Shown in pieces: positions 26,372 to 37,108 of a stretch of DNA of 64,000 nt. The notes under the pieces were generated by a model. It made no database searches. It was not told where the DNA came from and saw only the letters and a program-made list of their open reading frames with translations. Every line of letters starts with the position of its first letter. Within the stretch, counting starts at the first letter, position 1. Source of the DNA: Bathymodiolus thermophilus thioautotrophic gill symbiont (GTDB taxonomy: Bacteria; Pseudomonadota; Gammaproteobacteria; PS1; Pseudothioglobaceae); NCBI RefSeq assembly GCF_003711265.1, contig NZ_CP024634.1:1736001-1800000 (forward strand), given 5' to 3'. The translations under genes were made by a program, and so were the position numbers.

Positions 26372-28489
26372 TCAGGTAGAAGGTATAAACACCATTTGCC
26401 TATCATCTAAATTAACAGAAGCCACTTGAACCTTTATAGTGTCGCCAAGTTGAAAAGTTTTACCTGTGCGCTCACCTTTAAGTTTGTGGTGAATATCATC
26501 AAAAGCATAGTAATCATCTTTCATATCACGAATAGAAATCATGCCTTCGGTATAAACATCGGTAAGTTCAATAAAGATACCAAAACCCATTACACCAGAA
26601 ATAATGCCATTGAAAGTTTCACCAACTTTATCACGCATATATTCGCATTTCAGCCATTTTTCCACATCACGAGTGGCTTCGTCTGCTCTGCGCTCTGTTA
26701 CGGACAATTCGGCACCGAGCTCAACCATTCTCTTGCTTGGTTTTCTGGTTTTTTTAGCCAAAACACGCTTAATGGCACGATGCACCAATAAGTCGGGATA
26801 GCGTCTGATTGGGGATGTGAAATGCGTGTAATCTTCAAAGGCTAAACCAAAGTGCCCTTCATTAGCAGGCGTATAAACTGCTTGCTTCATTGTGCGTAAC
26901 ACAACAGTTTTAATGATATTTTCATCGTCTCGCCCTTTGGCATTTTCTAATACTTTGGCAAAGTGCTTGGTTTCTGGTTGTTCGCCACCTTCTAAGGTTA
27001 AGCCGACAGCAGTCAAAAATTGACGAGTAACCTCGACCTTTTCTGCGGTTGGCTTAGGGTGAATACGATACAAGAAATCTTCATCATTTTTAGCCAAATA
27101 CTTTGCTGTGGCTTGGTTTGCCATAAGCATACATTCTTCAATAAGTTTGTGTGCATCGTTACGAGAAGTGGCAACGATGTTGCTAATTTTGCCTTTATCA
27201 TCAAACAGAATTTGTGTTTCAATGCGGTCAAAATCCATGACGCCTCGTCGAGTTCTGGCATCTTTTAAGGCTTTATATAAATCATACAAGGCATTTAAAT
27301 TACCCATAACACTCGCATACTCTTGTGTTAATGCTGGGTCGTGGTCTTCTAAAATCTTACCCACTTTGGTGTAAGTTAGGCGTGCGTGTGAGAACATCAC
27401 TGCTGAATAAAATTTATAATCAATCAAATTACCTTCTGAATCAATGTTCATTTCGCAAGTCATACACAAGCGCTCTACATCAGGATTAATTGAACACAGC
27501 CCATTGGAAATCGCTTCAGGAAGCATCGGCACTACGCGTCTTGGAAAATAAACCGAATTTCCACGCTCAATTGCATCCATATCAAGCGCCGTTCCCTCTT
27601 CAACATAATGAGAAACATCAGCAATAGCAACCACTAATTTCCAACCATTAGAGGTAGGTTCGGCATAAACAGCATCATCAAAATCACGAGAATCTTCGCC
27701 ATCAATGGTAACCAGTTTCATATCAGTAATATCAACACGGTCTTGCTTATCTTGTGCGGTTACTTCGGTTGGCAAGTGTTCGGTTTGTGCTAAGGCTTCT
27801 TCTGAAAAATCCACAGGAATGCCATTACGATAAAGCGCAGCTTCGGTTTCAACACCTTCATCCATATAATCGCCAAGAATTTGAATAATTTTGCCCTTGG
27901 CAAGTTCTTTAAGTGTTGGTGCTTCAACGATTTCAACAATAACAATTTGTTCATTTTTATTGTCATCACTAATTTCAGAAATAATAATATTGTTGCAAAT
28001 GCGTCTATCGTCAACCACTATCCAAGATTTTTCAGAATTAATATGTAAGCGCCCTACTACAGTTTTAAGGCTTTTAAGCACTTCAATAATTTCAGAATCA
28101 CCACGCTGATCAAGCATTCTTACCTTCACTCTATCGCCATGGAAAACTTGCTTCATTTGATAGGCAGAGAGGCGTAAATCTTTCCCGCCTTCATCCAACA
28201 CTACAAAACCAAAGCCTTTGGGGTTGGCATTAATAGTGCCAACAACAATGTCTCTTTCCGTATCAAAAATATCATACATACCTTCACGGTTCATGTTTAA
28301 TTGTCGATCACGAACCATTGCTTTAAGGCGATGTGTTAAAGGTTTTTTTTGCTTACCCGTTACTTCAAGTGCATCGCACAAATCGTAAAATGAATGGGGC
28401 TGTTTGGCAATATATTCAAGAATATATTCTCTTGAAGGAATTGGGTTGTCGTACTTGTCTGATTCTCTTTTTTGGTGCGGGTCATTCAT
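26372..28489 (-). CDS. rnr: Ribonuclease R
   Basis: This 705-aa RNB-family processive 3'-5' exoribonuclease degrades structured RNA. An N-terminal winged helix and two cold-shock domains precede the catalytic RNB domain with DGEDSRDFDDAVYAE near residue 258 and SNGLCSINPDVERLCM. One S1 domain closes the protein. The Lys-rich C-terminal tail of E. coli RNase R is missing, which explains the shorter length. It is the last gene of the hflK-hflC-hisZ-purA-rnr operon, 7 bp after purA. Confidence 0.93.
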   Translation of the reverse strand: MNDPHQKRESDKYDNPIPSREYILEYIAKQPHSFYDLCDALEVTGKQKKPLTHRLKAMVRDRQLNMNREGMYDIFDTERDIVVGTINANPKGFGFVVLDEGGKDLRLSAYQMKQVFHGDRVKVRMLDQRGDSEIIEVLKSLKTVVGRLHINSEKSWIVVDDRRICNNIIISEISDDNKNEQIVIVEIVEAPTLKELAKGKIIQILGDYMDEGVETEAALYRNGIPVDFSEEALAQTEHLPTEVTAQDKQDRVDITDMKLVTIDGEDSRDFDDAVYAEPTSNGWKLVVAIADVSHYVEEGTALDMDAIERGNSVYFPRRVVPMLPEAISNGLCSINPDVERLCMTCEMNIDSEGNLIDYKFYSAVMFSHARLTYTKVGKILEDHDPALTQEYASVMGNLNALYDLYKALKDARTRRGVMDFDRIETQILFDDKGKISNIVATSRNDAHKLIEECMLMANQATAKYLAKNDEDFLYRIHPKPTAEKVEVTRQFLTAVGLTLEGGEQPETKHFAKVLENAKGRDDENIIKTVVLRTMKQAVYTPANEGHFGLAFEDYTHFTSPIRRYPDLLVHRAIKRVLAKKTRKPSKRMVELGAELSVTERRADEATRDVEKWLKCEYMRDKVGETFNGIISGVMGFGIFIELTDVYTEGMISIRDMKDDYYAFDDIHHKLKGERTGKTFQLGDTIKVQVASVNLDDRQMVFIPST

Positions 28490-28496
28490 AATTTAT

Positions 28497-29825
<1,329 letters not shown>

Positions 29826-30785
29826 CTAATTATTTTGTTTTTTTGATAAAAACTTCAAATCAAATGAAAATCCTGTTGCTGCCCTTGATTGCCCAAACGA
29901 CGCACTCAGTCCATTGTAACGACCCCCTTGTGCCAATGCCTTTGAATAATGCTCGTTATAAGCAGAAAATATAACACCTGTATGATACTCATAAGTTTTA
30001 AGTTCGCCAAGATCGAGCACCACTTGAACATTTGCATTACTTAGTTGAGCATTAATGCGAACCAAATCTTCAATTGCTGTCTTCGCTTGCGGAAAATCTT
30101 CAAATAAAATCAACGCTTCCTCCAGCACACTCGCATCACCCTCTAAAGTAATCAATGCGCTAAATTTTTCAGGATTTTTTAAAGCATTGTCACTTAAAAA
30201 TACCGACAAATCTGGCACAGAGCGCTTAACAAAGATTTGCCGAAGTGTCATCGCTTGCTCATCGTCCAACGATTCACTTTCAATTAAAGCGTCAAAAATA
30301 GCAACATTCCCTAGACTTAAGGCAATTGGACTGATGGTAAGCAACTTTAAACTCTCAAGCATCAGTTCAATCACCTCAACATCTGCGTCAATGTCATCAG
30401 ATCCATATAATTCCGCACCTGCTTGAATTGGCGAGCGTGACGCATAAAAATCATCAGCTTTGGTTTGTAAAATAGCATTAATATAACAATACTTTTCTAC
30501 TTTTCCACTGTCTTTTTTAGCGTCAATGCGTGCAATTTGTGGGGTAATATCAGCGTGTACACCCAGCATTTTACCACTAACAGGATCTAGAAACTTAAAG
30601 GTTTTTTCATTCACTGAATCGCTAGTAAGTAACAACGACTCAACATTTTCCACCATCGGTGGAATAACCAGATTAAAACCTTTTTCAACATACAAATCAA
30701 TTAACTGCCTGCGTATAGATTCAAACACCAGTGCTTTATCGCCGGTCAACTCATCGATGCCTTCAGGTAATTGCCAAGTGCTCAC
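29826..30785 (-). CDS. hisZ: ATP phosphoribosyltransferase regulatory subunit HisZ
   Basis: This 319-aa class-II HisRS-like protein lacks aminoacylation function and works with short-form HisG in the first step of histidine synthesis. It shows the HisRS-like pieces PPMVENVE, HADITPQIARID, and a C-terminal AQGGRYNGLSASFG. Its presence predicts a short HisG elsewhere. It is 5 bp from hflC and 9 bp from purA, within one operon. Confidence 0.9.
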   Translation of the reverse strand: MSTWQLPEGIDELTGDKALVFESIRRQLIDLYVEKGFNLVIPPMVENVESLLLTSDSVNEKTFKFLDPVSGKMLGVHADITPQIARIDAKKDSGKVEKYCYINAILQTKADDFYASRSPIQAGAELYGSDDIDADVEVIELMLESLKLLTISPIALSLGNVAIFDALIESESLDDEQAMTLRQIFVKRSVPDLSVFLSDNALKNPEKFSALITLEGDASVLEEALILFEDFPQAKTAIEDLVRINAQLSNANVQVVLDLGELKTYEYHTGVIFSAYNEHYSKALAQGGRYNGLSASFGQSRAATGFSFDLKFLSKKQNN

Positions 30786-30790
30786 AATAA

Positions 30791-31636
30791 TTATTTAAAG
30801 TAACGAAAGAATTCTGTGTTTGGATTTAACACCATAATGTCGTTTCGTCCAGTAAATGATTTTTTGTAAGATTCTAATGCCCGATAGAACGAATAAAACT
30901 CTGCATCCTTATTGTAAGCTTCAGCATAGTTACTGGCAGAAGCTGCATCTCCTTCACCTCGAATCTTTTCAGAATCACGATAAGCATTTGCCAAGATAAT
31001 GGTGCGCTCTTTATCAGCTGCCGCACGAATAATTTCCGCTTCCTCTGCACCTTTTGATCTAAACTCTTTAGCAACACGATGACGCTCTGCTTGCATACGA
31101 CGATACACCGAATTTAGCACTTCTTGAGACAAGTCAATACGCTTGATACGCACATCAATAATTTCGATACCGAACTTACTAATGTCTTTTTTTGCTAACT
31201 GCTTGATGTTTGTCATAATTTCACTACGCTCACCAAAAACCACATCGGCAATGCTGCGCTTAGAAAATTCACTCTTAAGTCCAGTTTTGATGATTTGCGC
31301 TAAACGATTATTGGTTCTCACCATATTGCCACCCGTTGACTTGTAAAACTGTTCAGCATCAATAATGCGCCACTTTACATAATAATCAACATTAACATTC
31401 TTCTTTTCACCGGTTAAAAAACGCTCTGCAGGGGCATCTAATGTCTGAATGCGATTGTCAAACTTTACCACATTATTAACAAAAGGAGTTTTGAATTTAA
31501 GCCCCGGCTTTTGATCAACGGTAATAATTTCACCTAAACGCAACTTAACTGCTATTTGTGTTTCACTCACTGTATATAACGCCGAACTAACAACAAACAG
31601 TAAAATCACCAAAATAATTAATATCATTTTTTTCAT
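30791..31636 (-). CDS. hflC: Membrane protease regulator HflC
   Basis: This 281-aa SPFH/prohibitin-domain protein is anchored by an N-terminal helix (residues 4-22) and faces the periplasm. With HflK it forms the large cage around FtsH and modulates its proteolysis. SQEVLNSVYRRMQAERHRVAKEFRSKG marks the conserved helical region; this spans about residues 170-196. Its ATG overlaps the hflK stop by 1 bp (TAATG). Confidence 0.93.
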   Translation of the reverse strand: MKKMILIILVILLFVVSSALYTVSETQIAVKLRLGEIITVDQKPGLKFKTPFVNNVVKFDNRIQTLDAPAERFLTGEKKNVNVDYYVKWRIIDAEQFYKSTGGNMVRTNNRLAQIIKTGLKSEFSKRSIADVVFGERSEIMTNIKQLAKKDISKFGIEIIDVRIKRIDLSQEVLNSVYRRMQAERHRVAKEFRSKGAEEAEIIRAAADKERTIILANAYRDSEKIRGEGDAASASNYAEAYNKDAEFYSFYRALESYKKSFTGRNDIMVLNPNTEFFRYFK

Positions 31637-32799
31637 TATCTAACCTCTCTATTGCGGAAAACATTTCTAATGCTGTTACCCTGTCTAACTTGATCTGACT
31701 GTGAATCTTGAACAACAATCTTGTTAGGTTGTGCATTATTATTCAACAACTTGTCAATCGGCAAATACATCATGCTATTTGCCTTTGAATCAACCACCAC
31801 CTTACTGGTATTCGCCAACACATTTTCCATGGTTTCACGATACAAACGCTCTTTAGTCACCTTGGGCGCCTTTGTGTATTCCGCTAAAATCTGTTTAAAG
31901 CGTGATGCCTCACCTTCAGACTTGGAGACTACCTTTGACTTATAGGCTTTGGATTCTTCTAATATGCGTGCTGCTTTACCACGAGATTTTGGCAAAATAT
32001 CGTTTGCATAAGTTTGTGCTTCATTAATCAAGCGTTGTTTGTCTTCACGCGCTTTTACCGCATCAGAAAACGCCGCTTGCACTGGCTCTGGCGGTTGTGC
32101 ATCTTGCATATTAACGGTTGTGATCCTTAAACCTACCTGATAAACATCAAGCAATTCTTGTGATTTTTCCTTAATACTGTCTGCAATTGCCACACGACCT
32201 TCGGTTAAGACATAGTCCATAGAATTTTTACCAACCACTTGACGGATAGCGCTTTCAACCACTTGGCGCAAAGTCATCTTAGGATTAGCAACATTAAATA
32301 AATACGCTTGAGCATCATTAATTCTATATTGTACGGCAAACTTAGCGTTAATCATATTTTCACCTTTGGTTAACATTAGTGATTCAGACGACACATTGCC
32401 ACCACGACGATTTCTAACAGCATCTCTATAGCCAATTTGCATGTCTTGAATTTCTTCAACATTAACACGACTTAAGCTCTCAATTGGATACGGAAAATGC
32501 CAATGTGGACCTTGTCCAGTTTCCTCTTGAAACGCACCAAAACGCAATACCACACCTTTTTCAGCAGGGTCAATAATATAAACACCGGACGCAAGCCATA
32601 ACAACAAGCCAATAATAAAGATATATTTGGCGCCTCCTGCTGATGGTGTGATAGATTTTTCAGAATTTGAATTTGAGCGTGGTTTGCCACCAAAAATACC
32701 ACTAAATTTATCTTTAAAATCTCTAATTACTTCATCTAACTCAGGTGGCGTCTGACCATTGCCGCCCCAAGGATTCTTTTTATCATCATTCCAAGCCAT
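31636..32799 (-). CDS. hflK: Membrane protease regulator HflK
   Basis: This 387-aa partner of HflC has a Gly/Pro/Asn-rich cytoplasmic N-terminus (AWNDDKKNPWGGNGQTPPEL), one membrane helix (about residues 58-76), then the SPFH domain with GVVLRFGAF and QDAQPPEPVQAAFSDAVKAR. It is the first gene of the five-gene operon; its promoter should lie in the 376-bp gap upstream, but none was clear to me. Confidence 0.93.
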   Translation of the reverse strand: MAWNDDKKNPWGGNGQTPPELDEVIRDFKDKFSGIFGGKPRSNSNSEKSITPSAGGAKYIFIIGLLLWLASGVYIIDPAEKGVVLRFGAFQEETGQGPHWHFPYPIESLSRVNVEEIQDMQIGYRDAVRNRRGGNVSSESLMLTKGENMINAKFAVQYRINDAQAYLFNVANPKMTLRQVVESAIRQVVGKNSMDYVLTEGRVAIADSIKEKSQELLDVYQVGLRITTVNMQDAQPPEPVQAAFSDAVKAREDKQRLINEAQTYANDILPKSRGKAARILEESKAYKSKVVSKSEGEASRFKQILAEYTKAPKVTKERLYRETMENVLANTSKVVVDSKANSMMYLPIDKLLNNNAQPNKIVVQDSQSDQVRQGNSIRNVFRNREVR

Positions 32800-32894
32800 A
32801 TGCTTTATCCATTTATTAAATTACAAAATTCCCAACCATTTTACCCAAAGCATTTTCACTAATGACCCTTTTATTTATTATATTTTTTAGAAAA

Positions 32895-32960
32895 ATTTGC
32901 ATAATTAATGGATGATTAGAAAAATTCAATTTTTGCCAAATTGATGATTTTCTTAAACAT
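32895..32960. repeat. Left-arm fragment of the palindromic element, copy 10
   Basis: TTTGCATAATTAATGGATGATTAG and the following ATTCAATTTTTGCC match the left arm only. It lies directly beside a terminator and a full copy of the element. Confidence 0.45.
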
Positions 32961-32966
32961 TGAATA

Positions 32967-32994
32967 ATAAAAAGCCCCAAATTAATGGGGCCAT
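32967..32994 (-). terminator. Terminator for the secreted nuclease-like gene
   Basis: On the minus strand GGCCCC pairs with GGGGC across ATTAATTT and is followed by TTTTTATTATT. It lies downstream of the minus-strand gene ending at 33176 and upstream of hflK. Confidence 0.7.
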
Positions 32995-33003
32995 TATTAT
33001 TTA

Positions 33004-33164
33004 GAGACCTTTGCATAAACATGGATGATTAACAAAATTCAATTTTTGCCCACTTGGTAATTTTCTTAAATATTGTCCTAGCAGGGCTAAGGCTGGGTTT
33101 AAAAAATTACCAAGTGGGTGAAACGAGAATTCTTGATGATTATTCATATTTATGCAAAGGTCTC
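33004..33164. repeat. Palindromic MITE-like element, copy 11
   Basis: This is a full 161-bp copy, closely similar to the array copies, placed between the nuclease-like gene and its terminator. Confidence 0.8.
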
Positions 33165-33175
33165 ACTTATGGTGC

Positions 33176-33913
33176 TTATTGCGTATTTGTTTCTGGCGGG
33201 GCTATGCTTCTTATATTCTGTTTAGCGTTATCTATTATTGCATTAAGATCGTCAACACTCCACACAGGTCTTCTACTACCAACCTTAAACTGATTGTGCC
33301 ATTCTTTACCATAACCAACACTTATTAATAAATCACGCAAACTATAGCCTGTTTTGTAACTTTGTACTTCTAAATCAACAATGAATCTACCCCACCTATC
33401 TTTAACAACAGGGTCTGACATATACACCATTCTATTTAATAGAATATATTCTACATACTCCTTAACAACAGCGCCTGCTTTAACATGTAGATCTTTATAC
33501 GCCTCTGTCATATTTTCATAATCAGCATCAAACCTACAGCAAATGTGTCTTTTAACGACTTCTGGCGTGTCTATACCTTTAAGCATAACTTTAATTTCAG
33601 CCCCGTCATACTCAACTAAGAAATAGCCATCGCCGCTCTGTACTTTTTTTACCAAGGTATTTACTTTTTTTACTGCAGCCTCATCATGAGGTTCTTCTCT
33701 TTGCTCACTTGCTATATATGCAGCACTTCCTTCATCTACCCAATCCAAAAAAACATCTCTGTCTTCAACATCCTTAGCCTTGTCATAAACAGGAGTCCAG
33801 CGAGCAGATTTCTTTGACTCAGTATAGGTAGTCCATTCTGCCTGAACAGATAACCCAAATACCATAAATAACAACCCAGCGAGAATTAAAACGCTACTAT
33901 AACTTTTTTTCAT
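33176..33913 (-). CDS. Exported SNase-like (thermonuclease-fold) protein
   Basis: This 245-aa protein has a signal peptide (about residues 1-25, ending VQA). The SNase-like core (about 85-210) has SGDGYFLVEYDG, KVMLKGIDTPE, KDRWGRFIVDLEV and LRDLLISVGYG. By alignment to staphylococcal nuclease the Glu (of DTPE) and the second Arg (of WGR) are kept, but the first catalytic Arg, eight residues before that Glu, is Met. Activity is therefore doubtful. Two adjacent Cys (HICC) follow. It is transcribed alone toward the terminator at 32967-32994. Confidence 0.75.
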   Translation of the reverse strand: MKKSYSSVLILAGLLFMVFGLSVQAEWTTYTESKKSARWTPVYDKAKDVEDRDVFLDWVDEGSAAYIASEQREEPHDEAAVKKVNTLVKKVQSGDGYFLVEYDGAEIKVMLKGIDTPEVVKRHICCRFDADYENMTEAYKDLHVKAGAVVKEYVEYILLNRMVYMSDPVVKDRWGRFIVDLEVQSYKTGYSLRDLLISVGYGKEWHNQFKVGSRRPVWSVDDLNAIIDNAKQNIRSIAPPETNTQ

Positions 33914-33947
33914 CTTTTATCCTTATTTTTAAGCATTATTGCACCGA

Positions 33948-33970
33948 AAACCCCCAATTAAGGGGGGTAA
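33948..33970 (-). terminator. Hairpin terminator upstream of the nuclease-like gene
   Basis: On the minus strand CCCCCCTTAATTGGGGG is followed by TTTT. It would end the small remnant gene at 33987-34127. Confidence 0.65.
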
Positions 33971-33986
33971 ATATATTATATAGATA

Positions 33987-34127
33987 CTATGCACTTGGTA
34001 CTGTATCAGCAGTTTTTTCTACTACTTCATCGTTTGCAACATCTTGAATTACTTGCTTATCTAACAGTTCATCCTTGACTTCTAACCCCTCAACTTTAAT
34101 TATAATAACAGATTTTTTCAGCAGCAT
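33987..34127 (-). pseudogene. Possible 46-aa gene remnant with acidic tail
   Basis: A short frame from an ATG at 34127 encodes a Val/Lys/Glu/Asp-rich peptide with VEGLEVKDELLDK in the middle and ADTVPSA at the end, followed at once by a good terminator. Upstream coding-like sequence in another frame (AEIVAKTKEVECC) runs into a half palindromic element. It looks like the surviving 3' end of a lost gene; no family was recognised. Confidence 0.3.
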
Positions 34128-34164
34128 TCCACTTCTTTAGTTTTAGCAACAATCTCAGCCTCTT

Positions 34165-34263
34165 CAAGTCTTGCCCCAGTAGGACTAAGACTGGGTTTGA
34201 AAAATGACTAAGTGGGTAAAAAGTGGCTTCTTGATAATTACTCATATTTATGCAAAGGTTTCT
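34165..34263. repeat. Right half of the palindromic element, copy 12
   Basis: The centre and right arm (CTAAGACTGGG through ATGCAAAGGTTTC) are present; the left arm is absent. It lies between the gene remnant and lptD. The rest of the 33914-34335 gap shows nothing else. Confidence 0.6.
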
Positions 34264-34335
34264 AATAGTTAAAAAATAAACGCAGATAATGTTAAAATTT
34301 GCAATTATTTTATTACACTAATTTGGGGTTATTTA

Positions 34336-36501
34336 ATGAGAAGGCAACTTGCTCTTTTTATATTTGTTTGGTTGCCGAGCGTGGTCAGCGCACAAGAAAT
34401 AGAGCATGCTATTAGTTGCAACAACACGCCATTGCTTTTCCCCAAACAAGTTCTTACCACAGACGCTAAAAATATTAAGGTAGTTGCAGATTACAGTGAG
34501 GGCAACAAGGGTAACTATTTGCTAACTGGCAACGCCTCTTTAAATTCAGCCGAATTTTATCTATCAGCAGATAAAATCATGGTAGAAAAAACCACCGAAG
34601 CTTCAAGCGCCAGTGGCAATGTTAAATTCCAAGGCAAGCAAATTATGCTTACTGCTGACAACATTCTTATTAAAAAGCAAGGTGCGGTAACGCAGTCTAT
34701 TTTTGAGCAAGCTCAATACCATTATATAGGTACTAAAATTAATGGACAGGCAAAAAAAATTACCAACGATGGCAGTAAGCAAACCTTTGATTCAATGACT
34801 TATAGTTTATGTCCAATAGGCAACACAGACTGGCAAGTAAAAGCAAATAAAGTTACAATCAACCCAAAAACTAACCGTGGCATTGCTGAAAATGTGACCA
34901 TTGAATTTATGGGTGTGCCAATCTTTTATACGCCACATCATGAATGGATACTAAAAGGCAGAGATTCTGGTTTTTTAATACCAAGCATCAGCCGTTATAC
35001 CGAATCAGATTCTAGTGAAAATAAAGGTTATCAGTTTCGTATTCCTTACTATTTTAATCTTGCCCCTGAGCGAGATTTTTTATTAACACTTAATCAACTC
35101 ACTACTCGAGGTAGTGTCATCGAAGGCACATACCGTCAATTATTAAACAAAGGTCGTGTTGAAATTCAAGGCCATTATCTCAATCAAGACAAAATAAAAA
35201 AGAGCAACCGATGGTTACTCAATACACAATTAGATCTTTCTTTAAACGATAAAACTGAATTAACCCTTATCACTAATCGCGTGTCTGACCGTGAATACTT
35301 TAAAGAAATTACCCATGAAAATACAGATAAAACCACACTAATGTCCTCCATCAATGTGGCCTATGAAAACAAAAAAAACAATCTGAGCGCATCAATATTT
35401 GCTGAGAACGAACAATTACTCTCTGGCAATGCAGAATACACCCGTATGCCCGAAATTTCCCTTAGTAAAAAAATCACAAATCCAGACAATAGGGAAATTA
35501 ATCTTTCGATAATAGGCACCAAGTTTAAACATACAGATGCCACCAAAGAAACAGGTACTCGTATTCATACGCAAGCAGTTTTTGCCCGTAACATTAAAAC
35601 TGACACTTATTCAATGCGACCTAAATTTGTTGCCTCTAAAACCAAATATTTAATGGATAACAGAGCAAACGAAGGTCGCTCCATATACAGCCTTAACATT
35701 GACTCTACATTATTCCTTGAAAGAGACACTCATTTATTTGCTAAAAACTTAACACAAACACTAAACCCAAGATTGGCTTACAACTACACACCAGAAAGAG
35801 ACCAAAGTGCCTTGGCTAATTTCGATTCTGAAAAAATAAATGCGTCGTATGAAAATCTCTTTTCAGGTAAAAAGTTTACCGGTCTTGACAGAATTAGCAA
35901 AACCAACGATATTGTTATTGGTCTAGAATCTGATCTCATTAATAAAAAAACAGGAGCAACCTATTTGGCACTAAAAATTGCACAAGCACGCCACTTAGAT
36001 GACACAACTTTGGACACAGATGGCAATTTAGTCCCTCAAGACAAATACTCAAATATTGCCACCGATATTGCACTAACTTTAAATAAATTTACATTGGGCA
36101 ATGCCTTGCAATACGATCCAGATACCAGTAAAATAGCCAAAAGTAGTAGCATGCTTGGCTATGTTGTAAACCCTAAAAAATTCATTAATTTTACACATGA
36201 AGATGATGGCGAACAAAGGTCAGCAGGTATATATGGCGCTTACCCAATTACCCAAAAAGTCCATTTATTTGCAGGTATTAACCGCTCGTTAACGGATTCA
36301 ATTAACAACAAAAAGACCTTTGGTATTGCCTATGAATCTTGTTGTTGGGCAGTGCGTATTGCACATTTTAACGAATACACAAGTACCGGGATTTATGACG
36401 AAATAACCAAATTTGAATTAATACTTAAAGGTCTTGCCTCAAGTGACTCTACTTTAGTTGAGCGCCTAAGAAAAGAAATACCAAATTATTTAACCGATTA
36501 A
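34336..36501 (+). CDS. lptD: LPS-assembly outer-membrane protein LptD
   Basis: This 721-aa protein inserts lipopolysaccharide into the outer leaflet together with LptE. It has a signal peptide (1-19, ending VSA), an N-terminal OstA/LptA-like jellyroll (about 45-170) and a C-terminal beta-barrel. The disulfide Cys of the family are visible: ISCN near residue 28, SLCPIG near 157, and the adjacent pair in YESCCWAVRI near 677. It is the first gene of an lptD-surA operon with 22 bp to the next start. Confidence 0.93.
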   Translation: MRRQLALFIFVWLPSVVSAQEIEHAISCNNTPLLFPKQVLTTDAKNIKVVADYSEGNKGNYLLTGNASLNSAEFYLSADKIMVEKTTEASSASGNVKFQGKQIMLTADNILIKKQGAVTQSIFEQAQYHYIGTKINGQAKKITNDGSKQTFDSMTYSLCPIGNTDWQVKANKVTINPKTNRGIAENVTIEFMGVPIFYTPHHEWILKGRDSGFLIPSISRYTESDSSENKGYQFRIPYYFNLAPERDFLLTLNQLTTRGSVIEGTYRQLLNKGRVEIQGHYLNQDKIKKSNRWLLNTQLDLSLNDKTELTLITNRVSDREYFKEITHENTDKTTLMSSINVAYENKKNNLSASIFAENEQLLSGNAEYTRMPEISLSKKITNPDNREINLSIIGTKFKHTDATKETGTRIHTQAVFARNIKTDTYSMRPKFVASKTKYLMDNRANEGRSIYSLNIDSTLFLERDTHLFAKNLTQTLNPRLAYNYTPERDQSALANFDSEKINASYENLFSGKKFTGLDRISKTNDIVIGLESDLINKKTGATYLALKIAQARHLDDTTLDTDGNLVPQDKYSNIATDIALTLNKFTLGNALQYDPDTSKIAKSSSMLGYVVNPKKFINFTHEDDGEQRSAGIYGAYPITQKVHLFAGINRSLTDSINNKKTFGIAYESCCWAVRIAHFNEYTSTGIYDEITKFELILKGLASSDSTLVERLRKEIPNYLTD

Positions 36502-36523
36502 ACAACTAAAATATGGGGCTCCA

Positions 36524-37096
36524 TTGAAAAATCTATTGACACTTTTACTAACATTTTCGTTGACCACATTCGCTGTGCCAAACAGTATTGTTGCAGTTAT
36601 CAATGACACCATTATCACCATGGATAATATCAATGATTTAATCGATAAAGACGCCACAACAGAGCAAAAAATAGCGCTAATTGAGCAAAAAATTGACATT
36701 GAACTACAACAAGAAAAGATACAAACGCTGGGCATCAAACCCAAACTAGAAATTATTAATGCCGCCCTAGAAAATATTGCCACACGAAACGGCTTAACTT
36801 TAGCGCAACTGCGTGCCAACAATCAATTTGCTCAAATTGTTGAAACCGTCACTCAAGACCTTGCGCTTAAAGGGCTGAAACAAATTGTGTTACAACAAAA
36901 CAACATCACCATAACGCCAGAAGAAATTGACGATGAAATACTCAACAATCCCAAGAAAGACAATATAACAACAGAAGAGCACTGGAATAACATTAAAGCT
37001 CAACTTATTTACAACAAGCAAAATGCTTTTTTTCAAAGTTGGGTGAAAAACTTACGCAAAAATGCTTATATAGAAATTTTTAAACACAAGCTATAA
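36524..37096 (+). CDS. surA: SurA-type periplasmic chaperone without parvulin domains
   Basis: This 190-aa protein has a signal peptide (about 1-17) and then the SurA N-terminal chaperone domain (SIVAVINDTIITMDNI, NAALENIATRNGLTLAQLR, ITPEEIDDEI). It passes directly into a SurA-like C-terminal helix (FFQSWVKNLRKNAYIEI). Both peptidyl-prolyl isomerase domains of the 428-aa E. coli protein are missing. The start is TTG at 36524 with GGGG upstream. Position after lptD supports the identity. Outer-membrane protein folding as its role is inferred. Confidence 0.8.
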   Translation: MKNLLTLLLTFSLTTFAVPNSIVAVINDTIITMDNINDLIDKDATTEQKIALIEQKIDIELQQEKIQTLGIKPKLEIINAALENIATRNGLTLAQLRANNQFAQIVETVTQDLALKGLKQIVLQQNNITITPEEIDDEILNNPKKDNITTEEHWNNIKAQLIYNKQNAFFQSWVKNLRKNAYIEIFKHKL

Positions 37097-37108
37097 CCCC
37101 TCTTATTT

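Noticed and set aside
33054-33293. 79-codon plus-strand ORF
   Set aside because: It lies across a palindromic element and the 3' end of the opposite-strand nuclease-like gene.
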